From positions 1,280,479-1,344,478 of the forward strand of contig NZ_FOUK01000001.1 in assembly GCF_900114845.1 (NCBI RefSeq): a stretch of 64,000 nt of DNA. Direction: 5' to 3'. Within the stretch, counting starts at the first letter, position 1, and each line of letters starts with the position of its first letter. The notes beneath the pieces are model-generated. The model saw only the letters and a list, made by a program, of their open reading frames with translations, made no database searches and was not told the origin of the DNA. This document shows, one piece after another, positions 8,234 to 16,609 of this stretch. The DNA comes from Pimelobacter simplex (lineage in GTDB: Bacteria; Actinomycetota; Actinomycetes; Propionibacteriales; Nocardioidaceae). Made by a program: the position numbers and the translations under genes.

Positions 8234-9460
8234 TCAGCTGGTCGGCAGGATCTTGCCACGGACCTCGCCGAGGCCGATCCGGCCACGGGCGCCGGGCGCG
8301 GTGTAGCGCAGGACGACCTCGTCGCCGTCCTCGAGGAAGGTCCGCTCGGCGTCGCCCACGGCGAACGGCTCCTGGCCGCCCCAGGAGAGCTCGAGGAACG
8401 AGCCGCGCTGGTCCTTCTCGGGTCCGCTGATCGTGCCGGAGGCGTAGAAGTCGCCGACCCGCAGCGAGGCGCCGTTGACGGTGAGGTGGGCGAGCATCTG
8501 GGCGGGCGACCAGTACATCGAGCGGTACGGCGGCCGCGCGACGACGGTGCCGTTGAGCTCGACCTCGACCTCGATGTCGTAGCCCGACGGGCCGTCCTCG
8601 GCCAGGTAGGGCAGCACCGGCACGTCGTCCTGGCCGGGCAGCGGCACCCGGGCCGGCTCGAGCGCGGCGAGGGGGGTGACCCAGGCGCTGATCGAGGTGG
8701 CGAAGGACTTGGCCAGGTTGGGGCCGAGCGGCACGTACTCCCAGGCCTGGATGTCGCGCGCGGACCAGTCGTTGACGCCGGTCACGCCGAACACCGTCTC
8801 GGCGAACTCGCCGGTGCCGACCCGCTGGCCGAGCGGCACGGAGCGCCCGACGACGAAGCCGAGCTCGGCCTCGATGTCGAGACGCCGGCTCGGGCCGTAC
8901 GTCGGCGCGTCCTCGGTCGGCGCCTTGCGCTGGCCCGCCGGCCGGTGCACGGGCGTGCCGGAGACGACGATCGAGCCCGCGCGGCCGTGGTAGCCGACGG
9001 GGAGGTGCTTCCAGTTCGGCAGCAGCGCGGCGCCGTCGGGCCGGAAGATCCGGCCGACATTGGTCGCGTGGTGCTCGGAGGCGTAGTAGTCGACGTAGTC
9101 GGCGACCTCGAACGGCAGCCGGCAGGTGACGTCGGCGAGCGGCAGCAGCCACGCCTCGACCTCGTCGCGCCGGGTGGCGTCGGTGAGCAGCTCGACCGCC
9201 CAGGCCCGCACCTCGGCCCACGTCGTCGCGCCGGCCGCCATCAGCTCGTTGAGCCGCGGGACGGCGAGGAGCGGCGTCCACTCCGGGCGCAGCGCGCGCG
9301 CCGCGGCGCCGAGGTCGAGCACGTGCTCGCCGATCCGGACCCCGATCCGGGCGGGCTCGTCGCCCGTCGCGACGACGGCGTACGGCAGGTTGTCGACGTC
9401 GTAGAGGCTGCCGGCGGCGCCGTCGACCCAGGTGGTGGTCGTGGGCTGCGGGTCGGTCAT
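8234..9460 (-). CDS. fahA: fumarylacetoacetase
   Basis: The 408-residue product matches full-length fumarylacetoacetate hydrolase: an N-terminal SH3-like domain, then the catalytic FAH domain with DYVDYYASEHHATNVG, YHGRAGSIVVSGT, LDIEAELGFVVG, NDWSARDIQ and LAKSFATSISAWV. It cleaves fumarylacetoacetate to fumarate and acetoacetate, the final step of tyrosine/homogentisate degradation. It lies between an uncharacterised gene (25-base gap) and the IclR gene (10-base gap), with hmgA divergent. Confidence 0.96.
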   Translation of the reverse strand: MTDPQPTTTTWVDGAAGSLYDVDNLPYAVVATGDEPARIGVRIGEHVLDLGAAARALRPEWTPLLAVPRLNELMAAGATTWAEVRAWAVELLTDATRRDEVEAWLLPLADVTCRLPFEVADYVDYYASEHHATNVGRIFRPDGAALLPNWKHLPVGYHGRAGSIVVSGTPVHRPAGQRKAPTEDAPTYGPSRRLDIEAELGFVVGRSVPLGQRVGTGEFAETVFGVTGVNDWSARDIQAWEYVPLGPNLAKSFATSISAWVTPLAALEPARVPLPGQDDVPVLPYLAEDGPSGYDIEVEVELNGTVVARPPYRSMYWSPAQMLAHLTVNGASLRVGDFYASGTISGPEKDQRGSFLELSWGGQEPFAVGDAERTFLEDGDEVVLRYTAPGARGRIGLGEVRGKILPTS

Positions 9461-9485
9461 GGAGTGCTCCTCGGGATAGGGGTGG

Positions 9486-10304
9486 TCAGGCGAGCAGGTC
9501 GAGGGCGACCAGGTCGTCGTACGGCTCGACGACGCTGCACGAGCCGTAGGAGGTGAAGGTGGTCCGCGCGGCGGCGAGGCCGGACTCGGCCCGGACCGCG
9601 GCGGCCAGCGTGGCGGCGTCGCGCTCGGCGAGCGTCGCGGCCAGGGTGCCCGGGTCGGCGCCGCCGACCGCCTGGGCGGTCGCGAGCAGGATGTTGAGGT
9701 AGCCGTGGTGCTCGAAGCCGGTGGTCGCGCCGGTGTGCCGCACGGCGTTGTGGAGGCCGGCGGTGCACTTGAACGGCAGGCCGGAGGCCACTGCGGCGGC
9801 GATCCAGGCGGCCACCTCGTCCTCGCTCGGGAAGGCCACGGCCTCGGTGCCGCCGGTGCGCAGCTTGAGCCGCAGGCCGTGCGCCGCGACGGCGTCGAGC
9901 ACCGCGGGCCACTCGGGGGCGGTCGGCCGGGGCACCTCGACGTACGTCGTCACGCCGGCCGGGCGCGCCGCCGCGATCGCGGCGACCTGCTCGGCGGACC
10001 CCCCAGGTCCGCCGAGCTTGACCTCCAGGGCGGCGAGCCGCACGCCCGCCGCCGCGGCCCGGGCCGCGACGCCGGCGACCTCGTCCGCGGTGGGGACGAC
10101 GACGCTCACCTCGACCCCCTCGGCGTCGAGACTGCCGAGCTCGTCGAGCCGCGCGGTGTCGACGACGAGCGGTCCGACCAGCGCCGCGTAGGGCGTCGTC
10201 GCGAGCGCGCGGTGGGCCGTGACGGCCGCGGGGAGCGGGGCCAGTCCCGGCGGGAAGATCGCGGCGTCGTCGACGAGGTGCTGGAAGGACACGGGGATGG
10301 ACAC
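9486..10304 (-). CDS. uncharacterised protein of the homogentisate operon
   Basis: A 272-residue soluble protein with no signal peptide or membrane segment. It begins SIPVSFQHLVDDAAIFPPG and contains an alternating alpha/beta pattern with LEVKLGGPGG, RLKLRTGG, LPFKCTAGLHNAVR and HHGYLNILLATA, which looks like a TIM-barrel fold. I do not recognise a named family. The GTG at 10304 is preferred because a longer start at 10364 would overlap the operator-like palindromes. As the first gene of the fahA operon it should work in homogentisate/tyrosine breakdown. No maleylacetoacetate isomerase is present nearby, so a role in that step is a speculative possibility. Confidence 0.7.
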   Translation of the reverse strand: MSIPVSFQHLVDDAAIFPPGLAPLPAAVTAHRALATTPYAALVGPLVVDTARLDELGSLDAEGVEVSVVVPTADEVAGVAARAAAAGVRLAALEVKLGGPGGSAEQVAAIAAARPAGVTTYVEVPRPTAPEWPAVLDAVAAHGLRLKLRTGGTEAVAFPSEDEVAAWIAAAVASGLPFKCTAGLHNAVRHTGATTGFEHHGYLNILLATAQAVGGADPGTLAATLAERDAATLAAAVRAESGLAAARTTFTSYGSCSVVEPYDDLVALDLLA

Positions 10305-10325
10305 GGCATCACTGTAGCGACTAAC

Positions 10326-10364
10326 GTTCGGAATGAGAACAGAGGGTGTTCGAATATCGAGCAC
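10326..10364. promoter_or_regulatory. paired palindromes in the divergent hmgA/fahA promoter
   Basis: Two inverted repeats are visible: GTTCGGAATGAGAAC (10326-10340; GTTC/GAAC arms) and a 19-bp site at 10346-10364 of form GTGnTCGA-N3-TCGAnCAC. Their centres are 22 bases apart and they sit directly upstream of hmgA and of the divergent operon encoding an IclR regulator. The arrangement parallels the tandem sites at 2538-2572. They probably bind the IclR protein encoded at 7558-8223; this is inference. Confidence 0.65.
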
Positions 10365-10387
10365 GTGAGGTGAGAGGGAGCACGACG

Positions 10388-11575
10388 ATGGCGTACTACC
10401 GGCAGGTCGGCGAGATCCCGCAGAAGCGGCACACGCAGTTCCGGGACGCTGACGGGCAGCTGTACTACGAGGAGCTCATGGGCGAGGAGGGCTTCTCGTC
10501 CGACTCGTCGCTGCTCTACCACCGCGGCGTCCCCTCGGCGATCAGCAGCGCCGAGGTCTGGGAGCTGCCCGACCAGACCCGCGTGCCCAACCACCCCCTC
10601 AAGCCGCGGCACCTGCGCCTGCACGACCTGACCACCGGCACCGACGCGGTCACCGACCGCCGCCTCGTCCTCGGCAACGCCGACGTCCGCATCTCCTACG
10701 TCACCACCGGCGGCCCCGAGACCCGGACCCCGCTCTACCGCAACGCCATCGGCGACGAGTGCGTCTACGTCGAGTCCGGCTCCGGCACGGTCGAGACCGT
10801 CTTCGGCGTGCTGTCCTACCGGGCCGGCGACTACGTCGTCATCCCGCGCGCGACCACCCACCGCTGGGTTCCCGCCGAGCCCTCGCAGCTCTACGCCATC
10901 GAGGCCAACAGCCACATCGCCCCGCCCAAGCGCTACCTCTCGCGCTACGGCCAGCTGCTCGAGCACGCGCCGTACTGCGAGCGCGACCTGCACGGGCCGA
11001 CCGGCGTCCACCTCGACGAGTCCGGCGCCGCGGACGTCGAGGTGCTGGTCAAGCACCGCGTCGGCGGGCAGGTCGTCGGCACCCGCTACACCTACGCCAC
11101 GCACCCGTTCGACGTCGTCGGCTGGGACGGCTGCCTCTACCCCTACACCTTCAACATCGACGACTACATGCCCATCACGGGCAAGATCCACCAGCCGCCG
11201 CCGGTGCACCAGGTGTTCGAGGGCCACAACTTCGTGATCTGCAACTTCCTGCCGCGCAAGGTCGACTACCACCCGCTCGCCGTCCCGGTGCCGTACTACC
11301 ACTCGAACGTCGACTCCGACGAGGTCATGTTCTACGTCGCCGGCGACTACGAGGCGCGCAAGGGGTCGGGCATCGGGCTCGGCTCGATCTCGCTGCACCC
11401 GGGCGGTCACGCGCACGGCCCGCAGCCGCAGGCGATCGAGGCCTCGCTCGGCGCGGAGTTCTTCGAGGAGTCGGCCGTCATGGTCGACACGTTCGCGCCG
11501 CTCGACCTCGGCGAGGGCGGCCTCGCGGTCGAGGACCCGGAGTACGCCTGGACCTGGGCACGCTCGCTGGGCTGA
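10388..11575 (+). CDS. hmgA: homogentisate 1,2-dioxygenase
   Basis: A 395-residue cupin-type dioxygenase, shorter than the 430-445 residues of the Pseudomonas and human enzymes. The C-terminal metal site is recognisable: PYYHSNVDSDE (His305 and acidic residues to 312) and LHPGGHAHGP (His337...His343, the same spacing as the human HxxxxxH pair). It opens the ring of homogentisate with O2 and Fe(II) to give maleylacetoacetate. The ATG at 10388 follows GAGAGGGAG. It is divergent from the operon containing fumarylacetoacetase, completing a catabolic module. Confidence 0.93.
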   Translation: MAYYRQVGEIPQKRHTQFRDADGQLYYEELMGEEGFSSDSSLLYHRGVPSAISSAEVWELPDQTRVPNHPLKPRHLRLHDLTTGTDAVTDRRLVLGNADVRISYVTTGGPETRTPLYRNAIGDECVYVESGSGTVETVFGVLSYRAGDYVVIPRATTHRWVPAEPSQLYAIEANSHIAPPKRYLSRYGQLLEHAPYCERDLHGPTGVHLDESGAADVEVLVKHRVGGQVVGTRYTYATHPFDVVGWDGCLYPYTFNIDDYMPITGKIHQPPPVHQVFEGHNFVICNFLPRKVDYHPLAVPVPYYHSNVDSDEVMFYVAGDYEARKGSGIGLGSISLHPGGHAHGPQPQAIEASLGAEFFEESAVMVDTFAPLDLGEGGLAVEDPEYAWTWARSLG

Positions 11576-11610
11576 GGCAACCGGCGGCGCGGCTCAGGAG
11601 TCGTAGGGGT

Positions 11611-12705
11611 GTGACCCCTCGACACCGCCGCTCCGCGCTCGTCCCGCTGCTCGCCGTGGTCCTGCTGCTGCTCGTGGCGGCGGGGTGCTCCGAGCGGGGG
11701 CCGGAGCCGCCTGTGCCGGCCGAGGCCGAGGTCGCGGTCGAGGCCGAGGCCGCGGTCGTCGATGCTCCCGACGCGAGCCTGCTCGCCCTCGTCGTGACCC
11801 CCGGGGCCGTCGAGCGCCGGGTCAGCGTGTGGCAGGACCGGGCCGACGACAGCGCCTGGACGCTCGCCCTCACCGACGACTCCTACGCGACCCGGCGTCT
11901 CCTCGACGTGCCCGCCGGCACCCAGGTGGCCGCCCTCGGCGCCGGCCGGTACGCCCTTCGCGAGGGTTGGGACGGCGCCCGGCTGCGCGTCGTCGGCGCC
12001 GACCCCGCGGCGGACGTCGCCGTCCGGCTCGGCGGGCGGCCGGGTCCGCTCGCGGCGGGCGAGGCGCTGCTGGTCCGGGGCGATCCCGGACGGCTGCGGC
12101 TGATCGGCGTCGCGGCCGACGGCCGGGCGCACCCGGTGCCGGCGCCGAAGGGCCTGCACGAGGTGGGCGGCCGGGGCGTGGTGATCGACGGGCTGGCGCT
12201 CGCCGGACCCACCGCCTACCACCGGTCCGACGACGGTGGCGCCACCTGGCAGCGGTCCCTCCTGGGGGAGGGCTCGGGCTTCCTCGCGATGCGGGTCCCG
12301 GGCGCCGTCCCGGTCGTGCTCGAGGGCAGCGACGGCGCCACGCTCTTCCCGCTCGTCGCGGTGTGGCGCGCCGGCGCACCGTGGACCAGGACGGCGATCC
12401 ACCCCGGTGGCCGCGCGCACCTGACCACGACCGGCGGGTGGGTCGGTGCGGACGGCGTCGTGCGGGTGCTGGCCACGCGCTGGGACGCGCGCGAGACGTC
12501 AGGGCGCAGCGGCGTGTGGCGCGTCGTCGGCGACCGGCTGGAGCACGTCGCGAGCGACCAGCCGCGGGTCACCGACGTCCCGGAGGCGGCGCCGCTGATC
12601 GTCGAGCCGGGCGCCCGGCCGGCGGTCTGGGTCGCCGGGACCCCGGGGACAGCCTGGCGCAGCCAGGACGACGGCGCGCACTGGACGAGGTTCGCGACCC
12701 GCTGA
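11611..12705 (+). CDS. lipoprotein with BNR/sialidase-like repeats
   Basis: The GTG start (AGGAG 10 bases upstream) gives 364 residues with a type II signal: a basic N-terminus, a hydrophobic core LLAVVLLLLVAAG and a lipobox Cys at residue 26. After a Glu/Val/Ala linker it has Asp-box-like segments (YHRSDDGGATWQRS, WRSQDDGAHWTRF), suggesting a beta-propeller on the outer face of the membrane. No catalytic residues are evident. It is followed 10 bases later by another membrane-anchored protein gene, probably co-transcribed. Function unknown. Confidence 0.8.
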   Translation: MTPRHRRSALVPLLAVVLLLLVAAGCSERGPEPPVPAEAEVAVEAEAAVVDAPDASLLALVVTPGAVERRVSVWQDRADDSAWTLALTDDSYATRRLLDVPAGTQVAALGAGRYALREGWDGARLRVVGADPAADVAVRLGGRPGPLAAGEALLVRGDPGRLRLIGVAADGRAHPVPAPKGLHEVGGRGVVIDGLALAGPTAYHRSDDGGATWQRSLLGEGSGFLAMRVPGAVPVVLEGSDGATLFPLVAVWRAGAPWTRTAIHPGGRAHLTTTGGWVGADGVVRVLATRWDARETSGRSGVWRVVGDRLEHVASDQPRVTDVPEAAPLIVEPGARPAVWVAGTPGTAWRSQDDGAHWTRFATR

Positions 12706-12715
12706 TCGGGGCAGG

Positions 12716-13141
12716 GTGCTCGGCGTGACCAGGACCAGGGTGGCCGTGCTGACGTCGATGCTGACGGCGGGCGCGGTCCTGCTGGTCGTGGCGGTCGCCT
12801 GGACCGGGCTCAAGCTGCTCGACGGCTGGGGTCGCGACGAGCTGTGGCGCGACTGCGCGACCGACCCGACGGCGTCCGGGCGCCAGGGTTACTGCCTCGT
12901 GGTGAGCCGCTACCCGGCGACGCCGGTGCACTCCGAGCGCACCTACCTGGAGATCGCACCGGTGCACGACGGCCAGCCGCTCGACGTCCGGTTCAGTGCG
13001 GGATATCCGTTCCTCGTCTCCGCGGCCGGTGCCGAGCTCGACGTCGACTGGACCGGCGTCGACCAGCAGGTCGTGGTCACCGACCCGGCCTCCGGCGCGA
13101 GCATCACCTACCCCGCCGAGCTGTACGCCGAGGGCCGCTGA
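12716..13141 (+). CDS. small single-pass membrane protein, unknown function
   Basis: A 141-residue product with an N-terminal hydrophobic segment (VAVLTSMLTAGAVLLVVAVAW) acting as membrane anchor or uncleaved signal, and a short extracytoplasmic domain with two Cys (CATDPT, YCLVV) that may form a disulfide. A GTG at 12725 is an alternative start. It is probably in one transcript with the lipoprotein gene upstream. No family was recognised. Confidence 0.65.
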   Translation: MLGVTRTRVAVLTSMLTAGAVLLVVAVAWTGLKLLDGWGRDELWRDCATDPTASGRQGYCLVVSRYPATPVHSERTYLEIAPVHDGQPLDVRFSAGYPFLVSAAGAELDVDWTGVDQQVVVTDPASGASITYPAELYAEGR

Positions 13142-13221
13142 CACTCCCGTCCTCCGGGAGGAGCGCGGGGCCGCCCGTCCCCGGTGGGCCAGCGTTCGGA
13201 GCCCGAACGAGAGGAACTCCG

Positions 13222-14145
13222 ATGGCACTCCGATCCGACCGCGTCGTCCTGGTGACCGGCGCCTCCCGCGGCGCCGGCCGGGGCATCGCCCACGGGCTCG
13301 CCCCCGGCGCGACCGTCTACGTCACCGGCCGCACCACCACCGAGGGCAGTGACGCCGACGGCTTCGGCGGCACCGTCGCGGCGACGGCCGCGGAGGTCGA
13401 CGAGCGCGGCGGCACCGGGATCGCGGTCGCCTGCGACCACGCGGACGACGCCCAGGTCGCCGAGCTGTTCGCCCGGATCGAGCGCGACCACGGGCGCATC
13501 GACGTCCTGGTCAACAACGCGATCGCGCTGCCCTCGGAGCCCCCGGGCGAGCGCGGGTTCTGGGAGATGCCGCTCGAGAGTGAGCTGCGACTCCTCGACG
13601 TCGGCCTCCGCTCGCACTACGTCGCGGCCTACCACGCGGCCCGGATGATGGTCCGCCAGCGCGAGGGCCTGATCGTGCACATCTCCTCGCCCGGCGCGCG
13701 CACGCACGTCCCCGGCGTGCACACCCCGCCGTACGGCGCGGGCAAGGCCGGCTCGGACAAGATGGTCTACGACATGGCCCAGGAGCTGCGGCCGCACGGC
13801 GTCACCGCCCTCAGCATCTGGCCCGGCCTGCTGCTCACCGAGCGGGTCCAGGCCCACATCGCGGCCGGCGCGAACTTCGACGGCGGGGTCTTCCCGAGCG
13901 CCGAGACCCCCGAGTACCTCGGCCGGATCATCGCCGCGATCGCCGACGACGACCACCGCGCCGAGCGCACCGGCGAGTGCTTCTACAGCAGCGAGCTCGG
14001 CGAGGCCTACGGCGTCACCGACGTCGACGGCAGCAGCCCGGCGTCGTACCGCGGGTGGCTGGGGGCGCCGAGCTCGTTCACGGCGACGTACCCGACCTAT
14101 GCCGAGTACGCCGCGAGCCAGGAGGGTCAGGAGGCGGTGTCGTAG
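13222..14145 (+). CDS. SDR-family oxidoreductase (DHRS1-like)
   Basis: The 307-residue product has TGASRGAGRG, NNAIA, the catalytic Ser in HISSPG and YGAGK (YxxxK) followed by DKMVYDMAQEL. It is longer than a classical SDR, with a C-terminal extension (YRGWLGAPSSF, YAEYAASQEG). The insertion pattern is like the DHRS1 subgroup. GAGAGGA lies upstream of the ATG. It stands alone, so the substrate is not suggested by context. Confidence 0.85.
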   Translation: MALRSDRVVLVTGASRGAGRGIAHGLAPGATVYVTGRTTTEGSDADGFGGTVAATAAEVDERGGTGIAVACDHADDAQVAELFARIERDHGRIDVLVNNAIALPSEPPGERGFWEMPLESELRLLDVGLRSHYVAAYHAARMMVRQREGLIVHISSPGARTHVPGVHTPPYGAGKAGSDKMVYDMAQELRPHGVTALSIWPGLLLTERVQAHIAAGANFDGGVFPSAETPEYLGRIIAAIADDDHRAERTGECFYSSELGEAYGVTDVDGSSPASYRGWLGAPSSFTATYPTYAEYAASQEGQEAVS

Positions 14146-14218
14146 CGCTTCGGTGCAGGGTCTTCTTTACTGATGGCGTGGTGGCGCGCCGCAGTGGTGA
14201 GGTACCTGGTTGCGGTGA

Positions 14219-15499
14219 TCAGCGGGTGTCGGGTTGTTGCCGGTACACCCCTGGCTCGGGGTCGTCGGCTTCATCGGAGTGGTCGTGCTGGTGTGTGCCG
14301 CGGTGATTCACCTCGAAGCGGAAGCCCGACGGGCTTCGCCAGACGTAGGTGCCGATCTGGGTGACTTGGTAGCGCCACTGGCTGTGGGTCTTGGCCCTGT
14401 GGTGGCGCCGACACAGTGGGACGAGGTTGCAGGGGCAGGTCGGCCCGCCTCGGTTGTGGGGTCGGGCGTGGTCGAGGTCGCAACGCATCGCTGGCCGGGT
14501 GCAGTACGGGAAGCGGCAGGTGTGGTCGCGGAGCTCGACTTGCTGGCGGTGGCGGTCCGGGATCTCGTAGGCCGTCACCGGCACATGCCCGGCGACGTCG
14601 ATCACCGGGCGGACCAGCACTGACATGCACGGCTGGGCCAGCCATTCACGGATCTGCTCGGCGCTGATCGGGGTCTGGTCCCAGCGGCCGACCGGGTTGC
14701 TTCCCGCCAGGGTCGCGTCCGTGATGTGCACGTTCAGGACCGCCCGGCGGCCGGGCGAGCCCTCCGTGCCGAGATCGAGCGTCAGGTCGTTGCGGGCGAG
14801 GTCGCCGAGGGCTTGGGAGCGGCGCACGTCCACGCTCGCCTCGTTGCCCAGCCGGCCCAGCAGCATGGCGCGGCGGCTGATCGCGTCATCCAGGTCACGG
14901 CCGTCGGCGGCGTCGAGGAGGCCGTCGATCGAGACGAGGCCGTTGGTGTCGGGTGCGCCGACCTCGACGTAGCGATGGTCGCTCGCCGCCGAACGCTCGG
15001 CTTCGTAGCGTTCGGGGTCGAACCGGATGACCGCCTCGGCAATCAGCCGCTCCAGCTGCGCCCATCCGACGCCGGTGGCGTTGAACAACTGGCGGTCCAC
15101 GAACGCGGCGGCCGCAGGGCAGAGGGCGCGGGTGGCTTCGGCGATCCGCTCGGCGCGCCACGGCGCCAGGCGGCCGGCGACCACTGAGGCGTAGACCTGC
15201 GGCAGCCGCCACGCACATTCGAGCACCCGGCCGACATAGACCCGGCCGCCGTCAGGGGAGCGGCCGAGCACCGCGACCAGCTCCATGAGCGCGAACTCTG
15301 AGACCAGCGGGGCGCCCTCGCCGGCGATCGGCAGACCCGTGTCGACGAACCCGTCCCGGATGGTCGCCGCACCCGCCCCCGGGCCGGTCACGGTGTTGCC
15401 CGCGGCCCACTCCACGATGCCCGCCCACTCCCGAACCACCGACTCCTCGCGCCCGCGCACCTCCGCCCGGAGGTCGGCGAGAAGGGCGGTCGAAGTCAT
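14219..15499 (-). CDS. DUF222 / HNH endonuclease (13E12-type repeat protein)
   Basis: The 426-residue product has an N-terminal DUF222 helical region (FALMELVAVLGRSPDGGRVYVG, GRLAPWRAERIAEAT) and a C-terminal HNH nuclease domain with CRFPYCTRPAMRCDLDHARP, HNRGG and NLVPLCRRHH. These genes are multi-copy in many actinobacteria (mycobacterial 13E12 family) and are thought to be mobile or selfish, though their role is unproven. It is a single isolated gene here with no terminal repeats, ending 70 bases from the convergent SDR gene. Confidence 0.9.
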   Translation of the reverse strand: MTSTALLADLRAEVRGREESVVREWAGIVEWAAGNTVTGPGAGAATIRDGFVDTGLPIAGEGAPLVSEFALMELVAVLGRSPDGGRVYVGRVLECAWRLPQVYASVVAGRLAPWRAERIAEATRALCPAAAAFVDRQLFNATGVGWAQLERLIAEAVIRFDPERYEAERSAASDHRYVEVGAPDTNGLVSIDGLLDAADGRDLDDAISRRAMLLGRLGNEASVDVRRSQALGDLARNDLTLDLGTEGSPGRRAVLNVHITDATLAGSNPVGRWDQTPISAEQIREWLAQPCMSVLVRPVIDVAGHVPVTAYEIPDRHRQQVELRDHTCRFPYCTRPAMRCDLDHARPHNRGGPTCPCNLVPLCRRHHRAKTHSQWRYQVTQIGTYVWRSPSGFRFEVNHRGTHQHDHSDEADDPEPGVYRQQPDTR

Positions 15500-15546
15500 A
15501 CCCGTATTAGATCAGGAGGGTCCGACACAACCCCCCAACCAGACGG

Positions 15547-16593
15547 CTACCCGCGGACCACGTCGAGGCCCAGCCACGCGCCGAGCGCCGCCAGCTCAAC
15601 CTCGACCGCGTCGCCGGTCTCGGGCGCCCACGGGACGTCCTCGTGGACGGCGTGGACCCGGAGCACGCCCGCCTTGCGGTCGGCCTTGGCGTCGAGCTTG
15701 CCGACGAGCCGGTCGCCGTGGAGCACGGGCAGCGCGAAGTAGCCCCAGCGCCGGCGGGCGGCGGGCTTGTACATCTCCAGGACGTAGTCGTGCTCGAACA
15801 GCGCGAGCGTCCGGTCGCGGTCGTGCACCAGCCGGTCGAAGGGGGAGAGGAAGGCGCAGCGGCCGACGAAGGGGGCGTCGGCCGTGGCGAGCGCGTCGGG
15901 GTCGGCTCGCCAGGTGCCGTCGGTGCCCTTGACCGTGACGGGTGTGCCGGGGCCTGACCGGGCCAGGCCGAGAGCGGCGAGCTCGCGCCGGTCGAGTGCG
16001 GCGCGCGCGTCGTCGTAGCCGGGGACGTCGAGGTCGGGTGGGTAGACGCGCTCGGCCAGGTCGAACACGCGCAGCCGGCCGCGGCGTCCGGACACAGCGA
16101 CGTCGCCGAGGCGGGTGAGCACCTCGAGCAGGCGGTTGACGTTCTTGTCGTTGTTCCAGCCGCTCGACGCCCACGGGACCTGGCAGGTGTCGGGGAGCTC
16201 GGCGGCGGTCTGCGGTCCGTCGGCGTCGAGCCGGGCGAGGACGTCGGCCCGGAAGCCGGCGTTGGCGGCGAGCCACGCGTGGGCGGTCGGGTGCAGCTCG
16301 CGCGGGGCGGTGGCCAGGACCAGGCCGATGTCGTCCATCGGCCGCACGAACGAGGAGTGCTCGACCAGTGAGCGCTCCGTCTCGAGCGCGAACGTCAGGT
16401 CGGAGTGCTCGTAGTCGGCCCCGAGCCGCGACCACAGCACCAGGTCGGCGCTCGGGGCGACCGCCGCCGTCGGGTCGACCTGGAGCAGGGTCAGCTCGTC
16501 GACGACCTCGGCGACCGAGCGGCTGCGCCGGTCGTCGAGGAGCTGCGCCCGGACCGCGATCCGCCGGGCCTGCTCGCGATCGAGGTGGAGCAC
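15547..16593 (-). CDS. winged-helix DNA-binding protein, AlkX/YcaQ-like glycosylase family
   Basis: The 348-residue protein belongs to the HTH_42 family (E. coli YcaQ, Streptomyces AlkZ). It contains the N-terminal winged-helix array (LTLLQVDPTAAVAPSADLVLWSR), SSGWNNDKNVNRLLEVL and the C-terminal LSPFDRLVHDRDRTL, YKPAARRRWGYFALPVL and GKLDAKADRK segments. Characterised relatives are DNA glycosylases that unhook interstrand crosslinks. The QVD motif (residues about 38-40) matches the catalytic QxD/QxQ position discussed for the family. It lies 16 bases downstream of the DUF885 gene. Confidence 0.85.
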   Translation of the reverse strand: MLHLDREQARRIAVRAQLLDDRRSRSVAEVVDELTLLQVDPTAAVAPSADLVLWSRLGADYEHSDLTFALETERSLVEHSSFVRPMDDIGLVLATAPRELHPTAHAWLAANAGFRADVLARLDADGPQTAAELPDTCQVPWASSGWNNDKNVNRLLEVLTRLGDVAVSGRRGRLRVFDLAERVYPPDLDVPGYDDARAALDRRELAALGLARSGPGTPVTVKGTDGTWRADPDALATADAPFVGRCAFLSPFDRLVHDRDRTLALFEHDYVLEMYKPAARRRWGYFALPVLHGDRLVGKLDAKADRKAGVLRVHAVHEDVPWAPETGDAVEVELAALGAWLGLDVVRG

Positions 16594-16609
16594 CGCGACC
16601 CGTGCCGGC

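Noticed and set aside
10305..10364. A longer N-terminus for the unknown homogentisate-operon protein from ATG 10364
   Set aside because: It would run through both operator-like palindromes and adds residues without protein-like character; GTG 10304 is better.
14219..15499. The HNH gene taken as a homing endonuclease in an intron or insertion sequence
   Set aside because: No intron boundaries, terminal inverted repeats or target duplication are seen; the DUF222-HNH architecture is a stand-alone family.
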